This document shows positions 1-8,064 of a stretch of 64,000 nt of DNA, piece after piece (position 1 is the stretch's first letter; the number at the start of each line of letters is the position of its first letter). The DNA comes from an uncultured Oscillospiraceae bacterium (GTDB taxonomy: Bacteria; Bacillota; Clostridia; Oscillospirales; Ruminococcaceae), in assembly GCA_949295465.1 (NCBI GenBank), contig CASFKY010000046.1, positions 1 through 64,000 of the forward strand. Reading direction: 5' to 3'. The position numbers and the translations under genes are program-made. The notes under the pieces were generated by a model. The model was not told the origin of the DNA and ran no database searches. It was given only the letters and a program-made list of their open reading frames with translations.

Positions 1-321
1 TACCAGGGCTTTGCCGGCTGCCAGGTGATCCTGGTGTTTGACGCCTACAAGGTGAAGGGCAGCCCCGGCACGGTGGAAAAGCTCCACAACATCTATGTGG
101 TGTACACCAAAGAGGCCGAGACCGCCGACATGTATATCGAAAAGGTCACCCACCAGCTGGGCCGCAGGCACCGGGTGCGGGTGGCCAGCTCGGACGGGCT
201 GGAGCAGATCATCATCCTGGGGGCGGGGGCCATGCGGCTGTCGGCCCGGGCCTTCCGGGAGGAGATAGACGCGGCCGAAAAGGCCATCCGGGCCTGTCTG
301 GCCGGGCCGGAGGATCTCTGA
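1..321 (+). CDS. YacP/Rae1-like NYN-domain endoribonuclease (3' part)
   Basis: The reading frame is open from base 1, so only the C-terminal ~106 residues are present. The segments VILVFDAYKVKG and VYTKEAETADMYIEK, followed by a C-terminal helix, match the YacP (DUF901) family of NYN/PIN-like nucleases. Its Bacillus member Rae1 cleaves mRNA in the ribosomal A site. The first catalytic Asp of the family (LLVDGYN region) lies before the window and cannot be checked. The acidic ETAD segment visible here fits the metal site. The next gene starts 18 bases downstream behind its own ribosome site. The family is fairly secure; the cleavage role is carried over from relatives. Confidence 0.75.
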   Translation, partial: YQGFAGCQVILVFDAYKVKGSPGTVEKLHNIYVVYTKEAETADMYIEKVTHQLGRRHRVRVASSDGLEQIIILGAGAMRLSARAFREEIDAAEKAIRACLAGPEDL

Positions 322-339
322 AAAAAGGAGAAAGCACAA

Positions 340-1782
340 GTGAGAAAGACCAAGACGGCCCTGTGGATTCTGATGGCAGCGGCCCTGCTGGCGGTGGTGG
401 CGCTGCTGGTGGGGGCGGTGCGCGGGGACCTGCGGGAGGGCGAGCCGGACCGCAGCCTGCCCGCCGCCGAGTGGCCGGGGGAGGATTTTGAGTTTGTGTC
501 CCGGCTGCCGGTGCTGTATTTTTCGGTGGAGGATGAATCCAAGCTCTACCCGGACTGGACCTGGAGCCCGGACGGCCCCCTGATGCCTCCCCGGGAAGAG
601 ACCCGGGCAGACCTCTATCTCTTTGACCGGGACGAAAACCGGCTCACCGACAATCCCGTCCGGCTGCTGGAGGGGGCCAGCCTCTGCCTGCGGGGGCGTA
701 CCAGCTCCTATATGCAGCAGAAAAAGCCCTTTTTGCTGGAACTGAGGGATGAGTACGGCAACCCGGAGGACCTGTCGCTCCTGGGCCTTGCCCCCGACTC
801 GGACTATGTGCTCCACGCGCCCTATATTGACCGATCCCTCATCCGCAACTACCTGGCCTACACCCTGGGAGCCCAGGTGCTGGAATATTCCCCCGGCTGC
901 GCCTTTGCGGAGGTGTTTGTGAACGAGGCGGGTCAGCCGGTGGAGCAAGCGGACTACGCCGGGGTCTACCTGGTGGTGGAAAAGATCAAGGCCTCGCCCT
1001 TTCGGGTGGATGTGGGGGACTACCGGGTGGCCCCCGAGCCGGAGCGGCAATTTGAGGACGGGGGCGGCTATATCTTCAAGCGGGACACCTATGCCGAGGG
1101 CTATGACGATGTGCTGCGCCTGGGCCCCACCCAGAGAGGCAGGGAGTACAGCCTGGTCAACCCCAAGGCCGACGAGGCAAATCCGGCCCAGGTGGAGCGG
1201 CTGGAAGAGGAGCTTCAATTTTTTGAGGACGTGCTCTATGAGGGCAGCGACGAGGAGCTGGAGCGGTATTTTGACACCGATTCCTTTGTGAATTTCCTCT
1301 TGCTGAACGAATTTTTGAAAAATATGGAGGGATTTTCCTCCTCCACCTATTTCTACCGGCAGGAGGGCGGCAAGCTGAAGGCCAGCCCGCCCTGGGATTT
1401 TGACATCGCCATGGGCAACTCGGACTATCTGGGCGATCTCTCCAACGCCGACGGCTTTTTTGTGCTGGCGGGGGAGTATGTCGCCCCTTATCTGGAACAC
1501 CCGGCCTTTGTGGAAAAGCTGAAGCAGCGGTGGAAGGAGCTGCGGGCGGAGGACGGCGCCTTCTCGGAGGAGAAAATCGACGAGATGATCGACGGGCTGA
1601 ACCTGCTCCTGGCCGATGCGGCCGGCCGTAACGATGCCGCCTACCCGGAGCTCTGGACCGACACCATCTTTGGCAACGCCGAGGGCTATGTGATCGAAAA
1701 CAGCGGCCAGGACCGGGAGATGATCCGGGAATTTCTGCGCAGAAGGGGCAGCTGGCTGGACCAAAACATCGATTCTCTGTAA
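340..1782 (+). CDS. CotH-like kinase family protein, membrane-anchored or secreted
   Basis: A 480-residue protein with an N-terminal hydrophobic segment (residues 7-28), read as a signal peptide or anchor. The body matches the CotH family, Fam20C-like protein kinases best known from Bacillus spore coat. Visible family segments are LRGRTSSYMQQKKPFLLEL (about 125-145), where the lysine is the expected nucleotide contact, GVYLVVEKIK (about 208-217), and the metal-binding WDFDIAMGN (about 350-358). The GTG start at 340 is chosen because AAAAAAGGAG lies just upstream. CotH proteins also occur on non-spore surfaces and in cellulosomal settings, so a coat role is not shown. No substrate gene (CotB/CotG-like repeats) is nearby. 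Confidence 0.8.
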   Translation: MRKTKTALWILMAAALLAVVALLVGAVRGDLREGEPDRSLPAAEWPGEDFEFVSRLPVLYFSVEDESKLYPDWTWSPDGPLMPPREETRADLYLFDRDENRLTDNPVRLLEGASLCLRGRTSSYMQQKKPFLLELRDEYGNPEDLSLLGLAPDSDYVLHAPYIDRSLIRNYLAYTLGAQVLEYSPGCAFAEVFVNEAGQPVEQADYAGVYLVVEKIKASPFRVDVGDYRVAPEPERQFEDGGGYIFKRDTYAEGYDDVLRLGPTQRGREYSLVNPKADEANPAQVERLEEELQFFEDVLYEGSDEELERYFDTDSFVNFLLLNEFLKNMEGFSSSTYFYRQEGGKLKASPPWDFDIAMGNSDYLGDLSNADGFFVLAGEYVAPYLEHPAFVEKLKQRWKELRAEDGAFSEEKIDEMIDGLNLLLADAAGRNDAAYPELWTDTIFGNAEGYVIENSGQDREMIREFLRRRGSWLDQNIDSL

Positions 1783-1957
1783 AAGATTTCCCCGAAAAAG
1801 AGGATATATGGGCATCTGCCCCACTTTGTATTTTTGCGGAGGGCAGCCTCCTTGTATTCCCCGCTGCCCTGTGGTAGGATAAGCCCAGAAAGAGAAAACG
1901 GAAAGGAACACCCCCGGCGGCTTTGTCTTGCGGCAGCTGCCGGGGCGGGCTGGCAAG

Positions 1958-3151
1958 ATGAAAAAGCTGAATTTCAAGGAATTGCTGCTGGTGGGCATCA
2001 CCCTGTTTTCCATGTTTTTCGGGGCAGGCAACCTGATCTTTCCGCCCTTTGTGGGCTATCAGGCCGGCACCGAGGGGCTGGCGGCCTTTGGGGGGCTGCT
2101 GCTCACGGCGGTCTGCTTCCCGGTGCTGGGGGTGGTGGCCGTGGCCAAGGTGGGCGGCACCGACCAGCTCTGCGCCAAGATCCACCCCAAATTTTCCCTC
2201 GTTTTCACCATCCTGGTGTTTCTGTGCATCGGGCCCATGCTGGCCATCCCCCGCACCGCCAGCACCGCCTACTCCATGTTCGGCTTCCTCACCGGCAGCC
2301 TGGAGGGGCAGAACTGGGCGGGAATCTCCGCCGAGTTGTGGGTGCGGGTGCTCTTCTCCCTGGCCTTTTTCGCCGGGGCCTACCGGCTGGCCCAGCACCC
2401 GGGCCGCTTCAAGGATGTGATGGGCAAATGGCTCACCCCTCTTTTGCTGGTGCTCATCGGGGTGATGTTTGTGGCGGGCCTGGTATTGCTGAAAGAGCCG
2501 GCGGCCCCGGCACTGCCCGCCTACCAGGGGCGGGCGGCTCTCCAGGGCTTTGAGGACGGCTACCAGACCATGGACACCCTGGCGGCCATCGTGTTCGGCA
2601 TTGTCATTGCCCTGAACGTGAAGGCCTGCGGGGTGGAAAAGGACGGGGATGTGGCCCGGGAGACCATGAAGGCCGGTCTCATCGCCGGCATCCTGCTGGG
2701 GGTGGTGTACGGCTCCCTGGCCTGGCTGGGGGCCAAGGCCAGCGCCCTGCTGGAGGATGCCGCCGACGGCACCCAGATCCTCTCGGGGCTCTGCCTGGAC
2801 TTTTTCGGCCCCTTCGGGGCGCTGTTCCTGGCGGTGATCTTTTTTGTGGCCTGCTTCAATGTGTGCACCGGGCTGCTTTCCAGCTGCGCGGCCTTCTTTG
2901 AAAAGGCCTTTCCCCGGTTTTCCTTTTTGTGGTGGCTGCGGGCCTTCACGGCGGCCAGCTTCCTGGTCTCCATCCTGGGGCTGGGGGTCATCCTGAAGAT
3001 CTCGGTGCCCATCCTCACCCTGCTTTACCCGGTGGCCATCGGGGTCATCCTGGTAAACCTGCTGCCCTTTGGCTGGGCGGCAAAGCCGGCGGTGCACCGG
3101 GGGGTGACGGTGCTGGCCTTCTGCCTCAGCATCTGGTCCATCCTTACCTGA
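1958..3151 (+). CDS. brnQ: BrnQ-family branched-chain amino acid:cation symporter
   Basis: A 397-residue polytopic protein with about 12 hydrophobic segments and the BrnQ N-terminal signature SMFFGAGNLIFPP followed by VGYQAG. The family imports leucine, isoleucine and valine with Na+ or H+. The start is placed at ATG 1958 because MKKLNFKELLLVGITLFS is the usual family N-terminus; the in-frame TTG at 1928 would add ten atypical residues. No good Shine-Dalgarno site precedes either. A possible promoter, TTGTAT-N17-TAGGAT (1852-1880), lies within a 7-bp inverted repeat (GGGCAGC/GCTGCCC). Transcription ends at the hairpin at 3175-3202. The gene is a single-gene unit between cotH and the leftward glycan operon. 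Confidence 0.9.
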   Translation: MKKLNFKELLLVGITLFSMFFGAGNLIFPPFVGYQAGTEGLAAFGGLLLTAVCFPVLGVVAVAKVGGTDQLCAKIHPKFSLVFTILVFLCIGPMLAIPRTASTAYSMFGFLTGSLEGQNWAGISAELWVRVLFSLAFFAGAYRLAQHPGRFKDVMGKWLTPLLLVLIGVMFVAGLVLLKEPAAPALPAYQGRAALQGFEDGYQTMDTLAAIVFGIVIALNVKACGVEKDGDVARETMKAGLIAGILLGVVYGSLAWLGAKASALLEDAADGTQILSGLCLDFFGPFGALFLAVIFFVACFNVCTGLLSSCAAFFEKAFPRFSFLWWLRAFTAASFLVSILGLGVILKISVPILTLLYPVAIGVILVNLLPFGWAAKPAVHRGVTVLAFCLSIWSILT

Positions 3152-3166
3152 AAAAACAAAACAAAA

Positions 3167-3202
3167 TACAAAAAGGCGGGCGCTTTTGCGCCCGCCTTTT
3201 TT
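3167..3202. terminator. Bidirectional intrinsic terminator between brnQ and the amidotransferase gene
   Basis: A perfect 9-bp GC stem (GGCGGGCGC, TTTT loop, GCGCCCGCC; 3175-3196) is flanked by an A-run on the left and TTTTTT on the right. It can therefore stop transcripts from both convergent genes. Confidence 0.92.
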
Positions 3203-3211
3203 GCGGAAATT

Positions 3212-4330
3212 TTATTTTTCTTCCCAGATGGGCTCTTTCAGCACCCAGCGGCCGTACTCGTCCTTTTTGAAGATCTCCCGGTTGTAGAACTTGTCCACAA
3301 TGGACCAGAACTCCTGTTCGGTGTAGCCGCAGAACTGGCAGAAGTCCCGCACACAGAGGGGGTCCAGGGCGCCGTCCCGCTCCTTGATGATGGGCAGGGC
3401 CTCCTGCCGGGTCATCATGCCGTAGCGGATATACCGAGCGGTGTAATCGGTGGCGGCGGCGTGGCCGAATTTGGGGTATTTCAGCCAGGAGTGCACCAGA
3501 TAGGCCCGGCTGTCGATCTGGTCGAAATTCTCGGCGTGATGGGTGCGGTCCCACTCGTGGGTCAGATCATGGAAGCCGTACCGCTTGGCCAGCTGGTAGT
3601 TCCGATAGCTGTTCCAGGGGAAGAAGTAGCTCATATAGAAGGGGTCCAGCTTGGCCAGCTCCTCCTTGCTGGGGGCCAGGGTCAGGCTCAGGTCGTTTTC
3701 GGTGACCCCGTCGCCCAGCAGCTCCTCCATGGGCATGCCCACGGCCACCCCGTTCTCAATCTGGTCCCGGGCGCTGTAGGTCTCCTGGTCGGCATTGCCG
3801 CCGTACTCAAAGCTCACGTTCTCCCCGTAGCAGAGCATGGGGGTGTTGAACTTGAGGGCCATGTGGAGGGGGAAGGTGTAGATCAGCCGGTCCACATACC
3901 AGGTGGGCTTGCCGTATTTTTCAAAGAACTTGCGCATCAGGATCTTCTGAACCCGGATGTTGGGCTTGCAGCTGATGATGGTGCAGCCAAAGGCCTCGGA
4001 GATGTTTTTCAGGTTGTGCTGGCCCGCCTCGGTCATGGGGAAGTTGTCCTCCACACTGAACAGGATGGGGTTCATGTGGTACACTTCCTTGAGCATATAG
4101 ACCTGGTAGTGGCTGTCCTTGCCGCCGGACACCGCCACCGCGCAGTCGTAGCCGCCGGGGCCGTTGCAGCCCCGGTACTTGTCGCACAAAGCGGCAAATT
4201 CCTTCTCGCGGGCGGCCCAGTCTACCTTGGCCCGGCTCTCGTAGTGGCGGCAGGCGCTGCACACGCCCTCCGCGTCAAAGGTGATGCCGGGGCGGGTGTC
4301 GGGCATGGTGCATTTCTTGCAGTATTTCAT
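3212..4330 (-). CDS. N-acetyl sugar amidotransferase (PseA/PtmG/WbpG-like)
   Basis: A 372-residue protein with the PP-loop ATP pyrophosphatase motif AVSGGKDSHYQVY near residues 84-96. N-terminal zinc-type cysteines (CKKCTMP...CSACRHYE) and a C-terminal CQFCGYTEQEFW are also present. This is the N-acetyl sugar amidotransferase family, which turns an acetamido group into an acetamidino group using glutamine-derived ammonia; examples are PseA on pseudaminic acid and WbpG on O-antigen sugars. The partner glutamine amidotransferase subunits (HisH/HisF-like) are absent from the window. A legionaminic-type pathway lies nearby, so an amidino-nonulosonate is the natural guess, but that is inference. 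ATG follows ACAGGAGGATTCTCT. The gene is last in the leftward operon and probably has its own extended -10 promoter. Confidence 0.85.
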   Translation of the reverse strand: MKYCKKCTMPDTRPGITFDAEGVCSACRHYESRAKVDWAAREKEFAALCDKYRGCNGPGGYDCAVAVSGGKDSHYQVYMLKEVYHMNPILFSVEDNFPMTEAGQHNLKNISEAFGCTIISCKPNIRVQKILMRKFFEKYGKPTWYVDRLIYTFPLHMALKFNTPMLCYGENVSFEYGGNADQETYSARDQIENGVAVGMPMEELLGDGVTENDLSLTLAPSKEELAKLDPFYMSYFFPWNSYRNYQLAKRYGFHDLTHEWDRTHHAENFDQIDSRAYLVHSWLKYPKFGHAAATDYTARYIRYGMMTRQEALPIIKERDGALDPLCVRDFCQFCGYTEQEFWSIVDKFYNREIFKKDEYGRWVLKEPIWEEK

Positions 4331-4404
4331 AGAGAATCCTCCTGTTTTGTGGGGTGGGTTGCGCGCCCAGAGAGCAAGACGCGGATTCAGCCTCAGATAC
4401 TATC

Positions 4405-4413
4405 AGTATACCA
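4405..4413 (-). promoter_or_regulatory. Extended -10 promoter for the amidotransferase gene
   Basis: On the minus strand the sequence reads TGGTATACT, an extended -10 (TGnTATACT), about 75 bases before the ATG. No convincing -35 is seen, which is tolerable for extended -10 promoters. It sits in the 129-base gap after the flippase gene. Confidence 0.5.
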
Positions 4414-4459
4414 CGGGCCGGGCCCCTTTGCCAGGCGGGGCCTCAAAATTCCAGGGCCC

Positions 4460-5698
4460 TCAAGGGGTTGGGGCGGAAAACTGGCCCCGGGCCCGCAAAA
4501 GCAGAAAGGCCAGCAGAGCCGTGGCCTGCACCGCCAGCGCCCCCAGAGTGGCAAATGCGGTGCCCCACAGCCCGAAGGCCCCGATGAGGGGGACGCTCAG
4601 GGCCAGGGCCGCCCCCAGGCCGGCCAGGTTGCCCAGGATCAGCCCCCGCATCTCCCGGGCGATGGTGAGCAGGTTGCACAGCACCGTCACCAGCACCGTG
4701 AGCACGGTGCAGACCACCAACGGCTGCAAGAGGCCGGCCCACTCCAGGATTTCGGGGGTGGTGGGGTAGAGCAGGCCCAGACCCCACCGGCCCAGCAGGG
4801 CCACCCCCGCCGCGCCCGCCGCCCAGAGGGCCAGCAGGCAGAGGGCCAGGGCGCGCAGACCCTTGAAATATCCCTTTTGGTCCCGGCCATCCCACAGGCG
4901 GGCAAAGAGGGTGATGAAGGGCACAAAGAGATAGACGGCAGCCACCTGAAGCAGCATCACCGGCAGGAACACGTTGGCAAAATAGTTCAGCTGTACCTCT
5001 CCCAGCATCCGCTCGCAGAAATAGCGGGGCACCGAGGAGATGGAGGTATTGAGGCTGGCATATACGGCCAGGGGCAGGCATTCCCACAAAAGGGAGAGCA
5101 ACCCCGCCCCGCCCCGGCGGCCGAGATCTGCCCGGCGCAGGGCCAGAGGCAAGTCCACCGCCAGCACATACCCCAAATTCAAGGCAAACAGAAGCCCCAG
5201 GGTGAGCACCAGGTCCCGGGTGAACCAGAGCCCGCCGCTCACCGACAGGGCGGTGACCAGCCCCCGCACCCCGAAGCTGATGCCCACAATGTCCATCCGC
5301 TCGGCCTTCTGGAGAAAGCCGTGCCACACGTCGCTGATGCTCTCCACCAGCCGGTAGCCGGTGTAGAAGAAGATGACCCACCGCTGCTGGGCCGAATAGG
5401 CGTTGAAAAAGGCAAAGCCCATGCAGGCCAGCCAGGCCGCGGCCACCGTCACAAAGCGGCTGGCCAGATAGGTGCGGTCGGTGTACTTGCCCCGCAGATC
5501 CGACACCTGAAAGGTGCGCATTCCATAGCTGGCAAAGCTGAGCCCCACGTTGGCGATGGTCATGGCGGTGGCCAGCAGCCCGTTGGCCGCCGCCCCCGAC
5601 AGGGCCGTGACCAGCAGGTTCATGGAGGCCTGGCAGATGTAGAACAACAGGCTGCCCGCCGTGTTGAAAATCAGGTTTTTGCGCAGCTGCCGGTTCAT
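4460..5698 (-). CDS. Polysaccharide flippase (Wzx/MVF-like)
   Basis: A 412-residue polytopic membrane protein with about 12 hydrophobic segments, starting MNRQLRKNLIFNTAGSLLFYICQ, the layout of O-antigen/teichuronic-acid type lipid-linked glycan flippases. These move an undecaprenyl-linked oligosaccharide across the membrane. An upstream in-frame extension exists, but ATG 5698 overlaps the stop of the preceding gene by four bases (ATGA), so translational coupling decides the start. It lies between a surface carbohydrate enzyme and the amidotransferase. The lipid-linked substrate is presumably the glycan made by this locus, which the sequence alone does not prove. Confidence 0.8.
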   Translation of the reverse strand: MNRQLRKNLIFNTAGSLLFYICQASMNLLVTALSGAAANGLLATAMTIANVGLSFASYGMRTFQVSDLRGKYTDRTYLASRFVTVAAAWLACMGFAFFNAYSAQQRWVIFFYTGYRLVESISDVWHGFLQKAERMDIVGISFGVRGLVTALSVSGGLWFTRDLVLTLGLLFALNLGYVLAVDLPLALRRADLGRRGGAGLLSLLWECLPLAVYASLNTSISSVPRYFCERMLGEVQLNYFANVFLPVMLLQVAAVYLFVPFITLFARLWDGRDQKGYFKGLRALALCLLALWAAGAAGVALLGRWGLGLLYPTTPEILEWAGLLQPLVVCTVLTVLVTVLCNLLTIAREMRGLILGNLAGLGAALALSVPLIGAFGLWGTAFATLGALAVQATALLAFLLLRARGQFSAPTP

Positions 5699-7023
5699 GC
5701 CTTTTCCCCGCCTTCCACAAAGGGACGGATCCGCTCCTCCATGGCCCGCACCTGGGCGGGGCTTACATGGGCTTTTTCCACATAGCCGTAGATCCGCTGT
5801 GCAAAATCCGCCAGCCCCTTGTGGAAGAAAAAGACTTTCCGGGGCTCCAGGCGCAGGGCAAACAGCAGGTGCACCCCCCACAGGGCAAAGTATTTCAGCC
5901 AGTTGAAATGAGGAGTGAAGCCGGGCCCCATGGGTTCATCCCGGGGAGGCTGGGTGTAAACCTGTTCCAAGAGGTCGGCCATCCGCAGGTAGGCCGGCCG
6001 GGGGCTGGGGTCAAAATACCCCTCGATCACCTCTTTGGGGATGGGAAACTCCGGGTTTTCCTCCTCCATGCCGGCGGCAAATTCCTCGTAGGTGGTGCGG
6101 TACTGCCCGCCCTTGTAGATCACCGGGTCGTACTCGTGCTCGATGGGCACCGGCCGCAGGATGAGGCAGCTCTTGCCTGCCATGTACACCTCGGCGATGG
6201 AGGTGCTCATCCAGATGCTGATGCTGTCGGCGGCCACGATCCACTCCTTTACGCTGCCCGCAAAGATCACATGGAAGTTGGGCCGCCGGGCCGCCAGTTC
6301 CTCCAGCTGGGGGCTGTTCCACTCGCTGGGGTGGCGCCGGTAGACCAGGTCCACCTCCGGGTGGTCGGCCAGGTAGCGGTCAAACCAGGCCAGGGTCTGC
6401 TCCATGCTCACCCGGTTGGTGCGGGCAAAGCCGGAAAAATCGGTGCCCGCCATCTCGCTCAGGCTCTTCACTTCCTCCTCGGTCATGCTGGCATAGCCGA
6501 AGCTGGAAATATACAGGTGCAGATGGTGGCCGGGGTTTAGCCCGAACCGGCGGCAGAGGGCCTCCTTGCCCTCAAAATACCCCCGGAACTCCGGCCGCAG
6601 AAAATCCATCATCACCGCCCCGGTCACCGGGCAGTTCTTTTCCTCCATGCCGTGGTCCATGAGGCGGCGGGCGGTGCGGCTGCCCCAGCAGGTCTGGATA
6701 CACTTCTTGGCGTTGCCGCTGAAATTGAACCAGTCCCCCTCCTCCTGGGTGTCGCTGAGCATCTGCTCCCAGTGGAGGTTCACGATCCGATTGCAGCGGC
6801 CGATGTTGTTGTACACATGGCTGTTGATGGCCTCGTTGTCGTACATGCAGCTGCTCACCAGCACTTTGGGCTTTTTCCAGGTAAAGTATTTCAGCCGCTT
6901 GGGGTCCAGCAGCTGGCGGATCTCGGCGGTGTAGCCCCGCTTTTCCAGCTCCAGCTTCAGCAGAAGATCGCTCTCGTATTCCCGCACGGTGTGCTCGTAC
7001 AGGATCAAAAAGTCAAGACTCAT
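5695..7023 (-). CDS. Surface carbohydrate biosynthesis protein, GT-B/CDP-glycerol transferase-like
   Basis: A 442-residue soluble protein beginning MSLDFLILYEHTVREYESD. It has an N-terminal Rossmann-like half (KPKVLVSSCMYDNEAI) and a C-terminal half with YRRHPSEW (about 235-245) and a donor-site-like stretch WMSTSIAEVYMAGKSCLILRP (about 288-308). This resembles proteins annotated 'surface carbohydrate biosynthesis', distant relatives of CDP-glycerol glycerophosphotransferases, and suggests transfer of a sugar or polyol phosphate. ATG 7023 is preferred over the GTG two codons upstream because GGAAAGGAG then has a 5-base spacing. It overlaps the flippase start by 4 bases. The exact donor is unknown. 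Confidence 0.6.
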   Translation of the reverse strand: MSLDFLILYEHTVREYESDLLLKLELEKRGYTAEIRQLLDPKRLKYFTWKKPKVLVSSCMYDNEAINSHVYNNIGRCNRIVNLHWEQMLSDTQEEGDWFNFSGNAKKCIQTCWGSRTARRLMDHGMEEKNCPVTGAVMMDFLRPEFRGYFEGKEALCRRFGLNPGHHLHLYISSFGYASMTEEEVKSLSEMAGTDFSGFARTNRVSMEQTLAWFDRYLADHPEVDLVYRRHPSEWNSPQLEELAARRPNFHVIFAGSVKEWIVAADSISIWMSTSIAEVYMAGKSCLILRPVPIEHEYDPVIYKGGQYRTTYEEFAAGMEEENPEFPIPKEVIEGYFDPSPRPAYLRMADLLEQVYTQPPRDEPMGPGFTPHFNWLKYFALWGVHLLFALRLEPRKVFFFHKGLADFAQRIYGYVEKAHVSPAQVRAMEERIRPFVEGGEKA

Positions 7024-7047
7024 GGGCACTCCTTTCCCGTTTGGCCC

Positions 7048-8031
7048 TCAGGCCAGGCGGCTGAACAGATCCCGGGTGAACAGGGGCAGCCCCTTCTCGG
7101 TGTCCAGATGGAAGCCGTCGAAATACTGCCACTCCTCCAGCGGCAAGGAGATGCCGCCCCACTCGTAGTCCAGCACGTCCACCCCGTCCAGCCGGTCGGC
7201 CAGGGCATACAGCTCCTCCAGCACCGGGGCCATCCCCGCCTCAATGCCCTTCTGGCGGCACAGCTGGGTGACGCTCTCGTGCATGGGGGGCAATACCAGG
7301 GTCAGCCGGATGCCCCGGCGGGAACACTCTTCCATGGCGTCCCGCAGCCGCTCCAGCTGTTCCTCATTCACCGACCAGCCGGTGATCACCGGGTCGATGA
7401 TCTCCACATACTCCCGCAGCTTTTTGTGCAGCGGGCTGCGGGTGCCGTCCGCCAGGATGTAGTCCTCCTCGGGCCAGTCGGCAGTCTCGGTCTCCTGCTG
7501 GGCCTGGGCCCAGGTGTCGGTGGTCTCGCCCCGGCGCACCTGCCCCTGCCAGATCAGCCAGTTGCGGAAAGATGTGAAGGCGTTCACGTTGTATTCCAGG
7601 TTGAAGAGATAGGCCAGGGGGTTCTCCAGCGTGTCCTGCAAGGCGCTCATCCGATCGGTGTCGTACTTGGCGTTCAGGGTGTAGAAGCTCACTTCCAGCA
7701 GGATCTGGCTGGTGTCGGGCTGAACTTCCAGGCAGTAGTCCAGAAGGTCCAGGGTCTCCCGCAGGCTGGCCCCGCCAAAGGCCAGGTTCTGCCAGCCCTT
7801 GCCGCCCCACTCTTCCACCGCATCCATATCAAAATGGGCCAGCCGGCTGTCTCCCAGAATCAGCCGGGTGTGTGGGTCCTGGGTGAAGGCCTTGACCCGA
7901 CCGATGGGGGCGGTGCCCGCCGCGCTCTCCTTGAGGCCGAAGTAGTTGTTGGGCTCAAAATACAAAAAGAAGGCAAAGTAGACGGCCACCGGCACAAAAA
8001 GCAGGGCCAGCTTTTTCAGGATCTTTCCCAT
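7048..8031 (-). CDS. SGNH/AlgX-like membrane-anchored protein, partner of the MBOAT acyltransferase
   Basis: A 327-residue protein with one N-terminal membrane segment (LALLFVPVAVYFAFFLYF) and an exported domain. Block I of the SGNH fold is visible as LILGDSRLAHFD (about 58-69), an Asp-Ser pair. The C-terminal FDGFHLDTEKG (about 299-309) gives the D-x-x-H catalytic pair. Similar proteins (AlgJ/AlgX, DltD, PatB types) accept an acyl group exported by an MBOAT partner and esterify a surface polysaccharide. That partner is the adjacent upstream gene, 33 bases away. O-acetylation of the glycan made here is the simplest reading; the acceptor is unknown. Confidence 0.75.
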   Translation of the reverse strand: MGKILKKLALLFVPVAVYFAFFLYFEPNNYFGLKESAAGTAPIGRVKAFTQDPHTRLILGDSRLAHFDMDAVEEWGGKGWQNLAFGGASLRETLDLLDYCLEVQPDTSQILLEVSFYTLNAKYDTDRMSALQDTLENPLAYLFNLEYNVNAFTSFRNWLIWQGQVRRGETTDTWAQAQQETETADWPEEDYILADGTRSPLHKKLREYVEIIDPVITGWSVNEEQLERLRDAMEECSRRGIRLTLVLPPMHESVTQLCRQKGIEAGMAPVLEELYALADRLDGVDVLDYEWGGISLPLEEWQYFDGFHLDTEKGLPLFTRDLFSRLA

Positions 8032-8064
8032 GGCGTCTCGCCGCCTCCTTCCTTGGGCTTGGAA

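Noticed and set aside
5699..5881. An N-terminal 61-residue extension of the flippase
   Set aside because: It overlaps the preceding gene and is not membrane-like; the ATGA junction at 5695-5698 gives the natural start.
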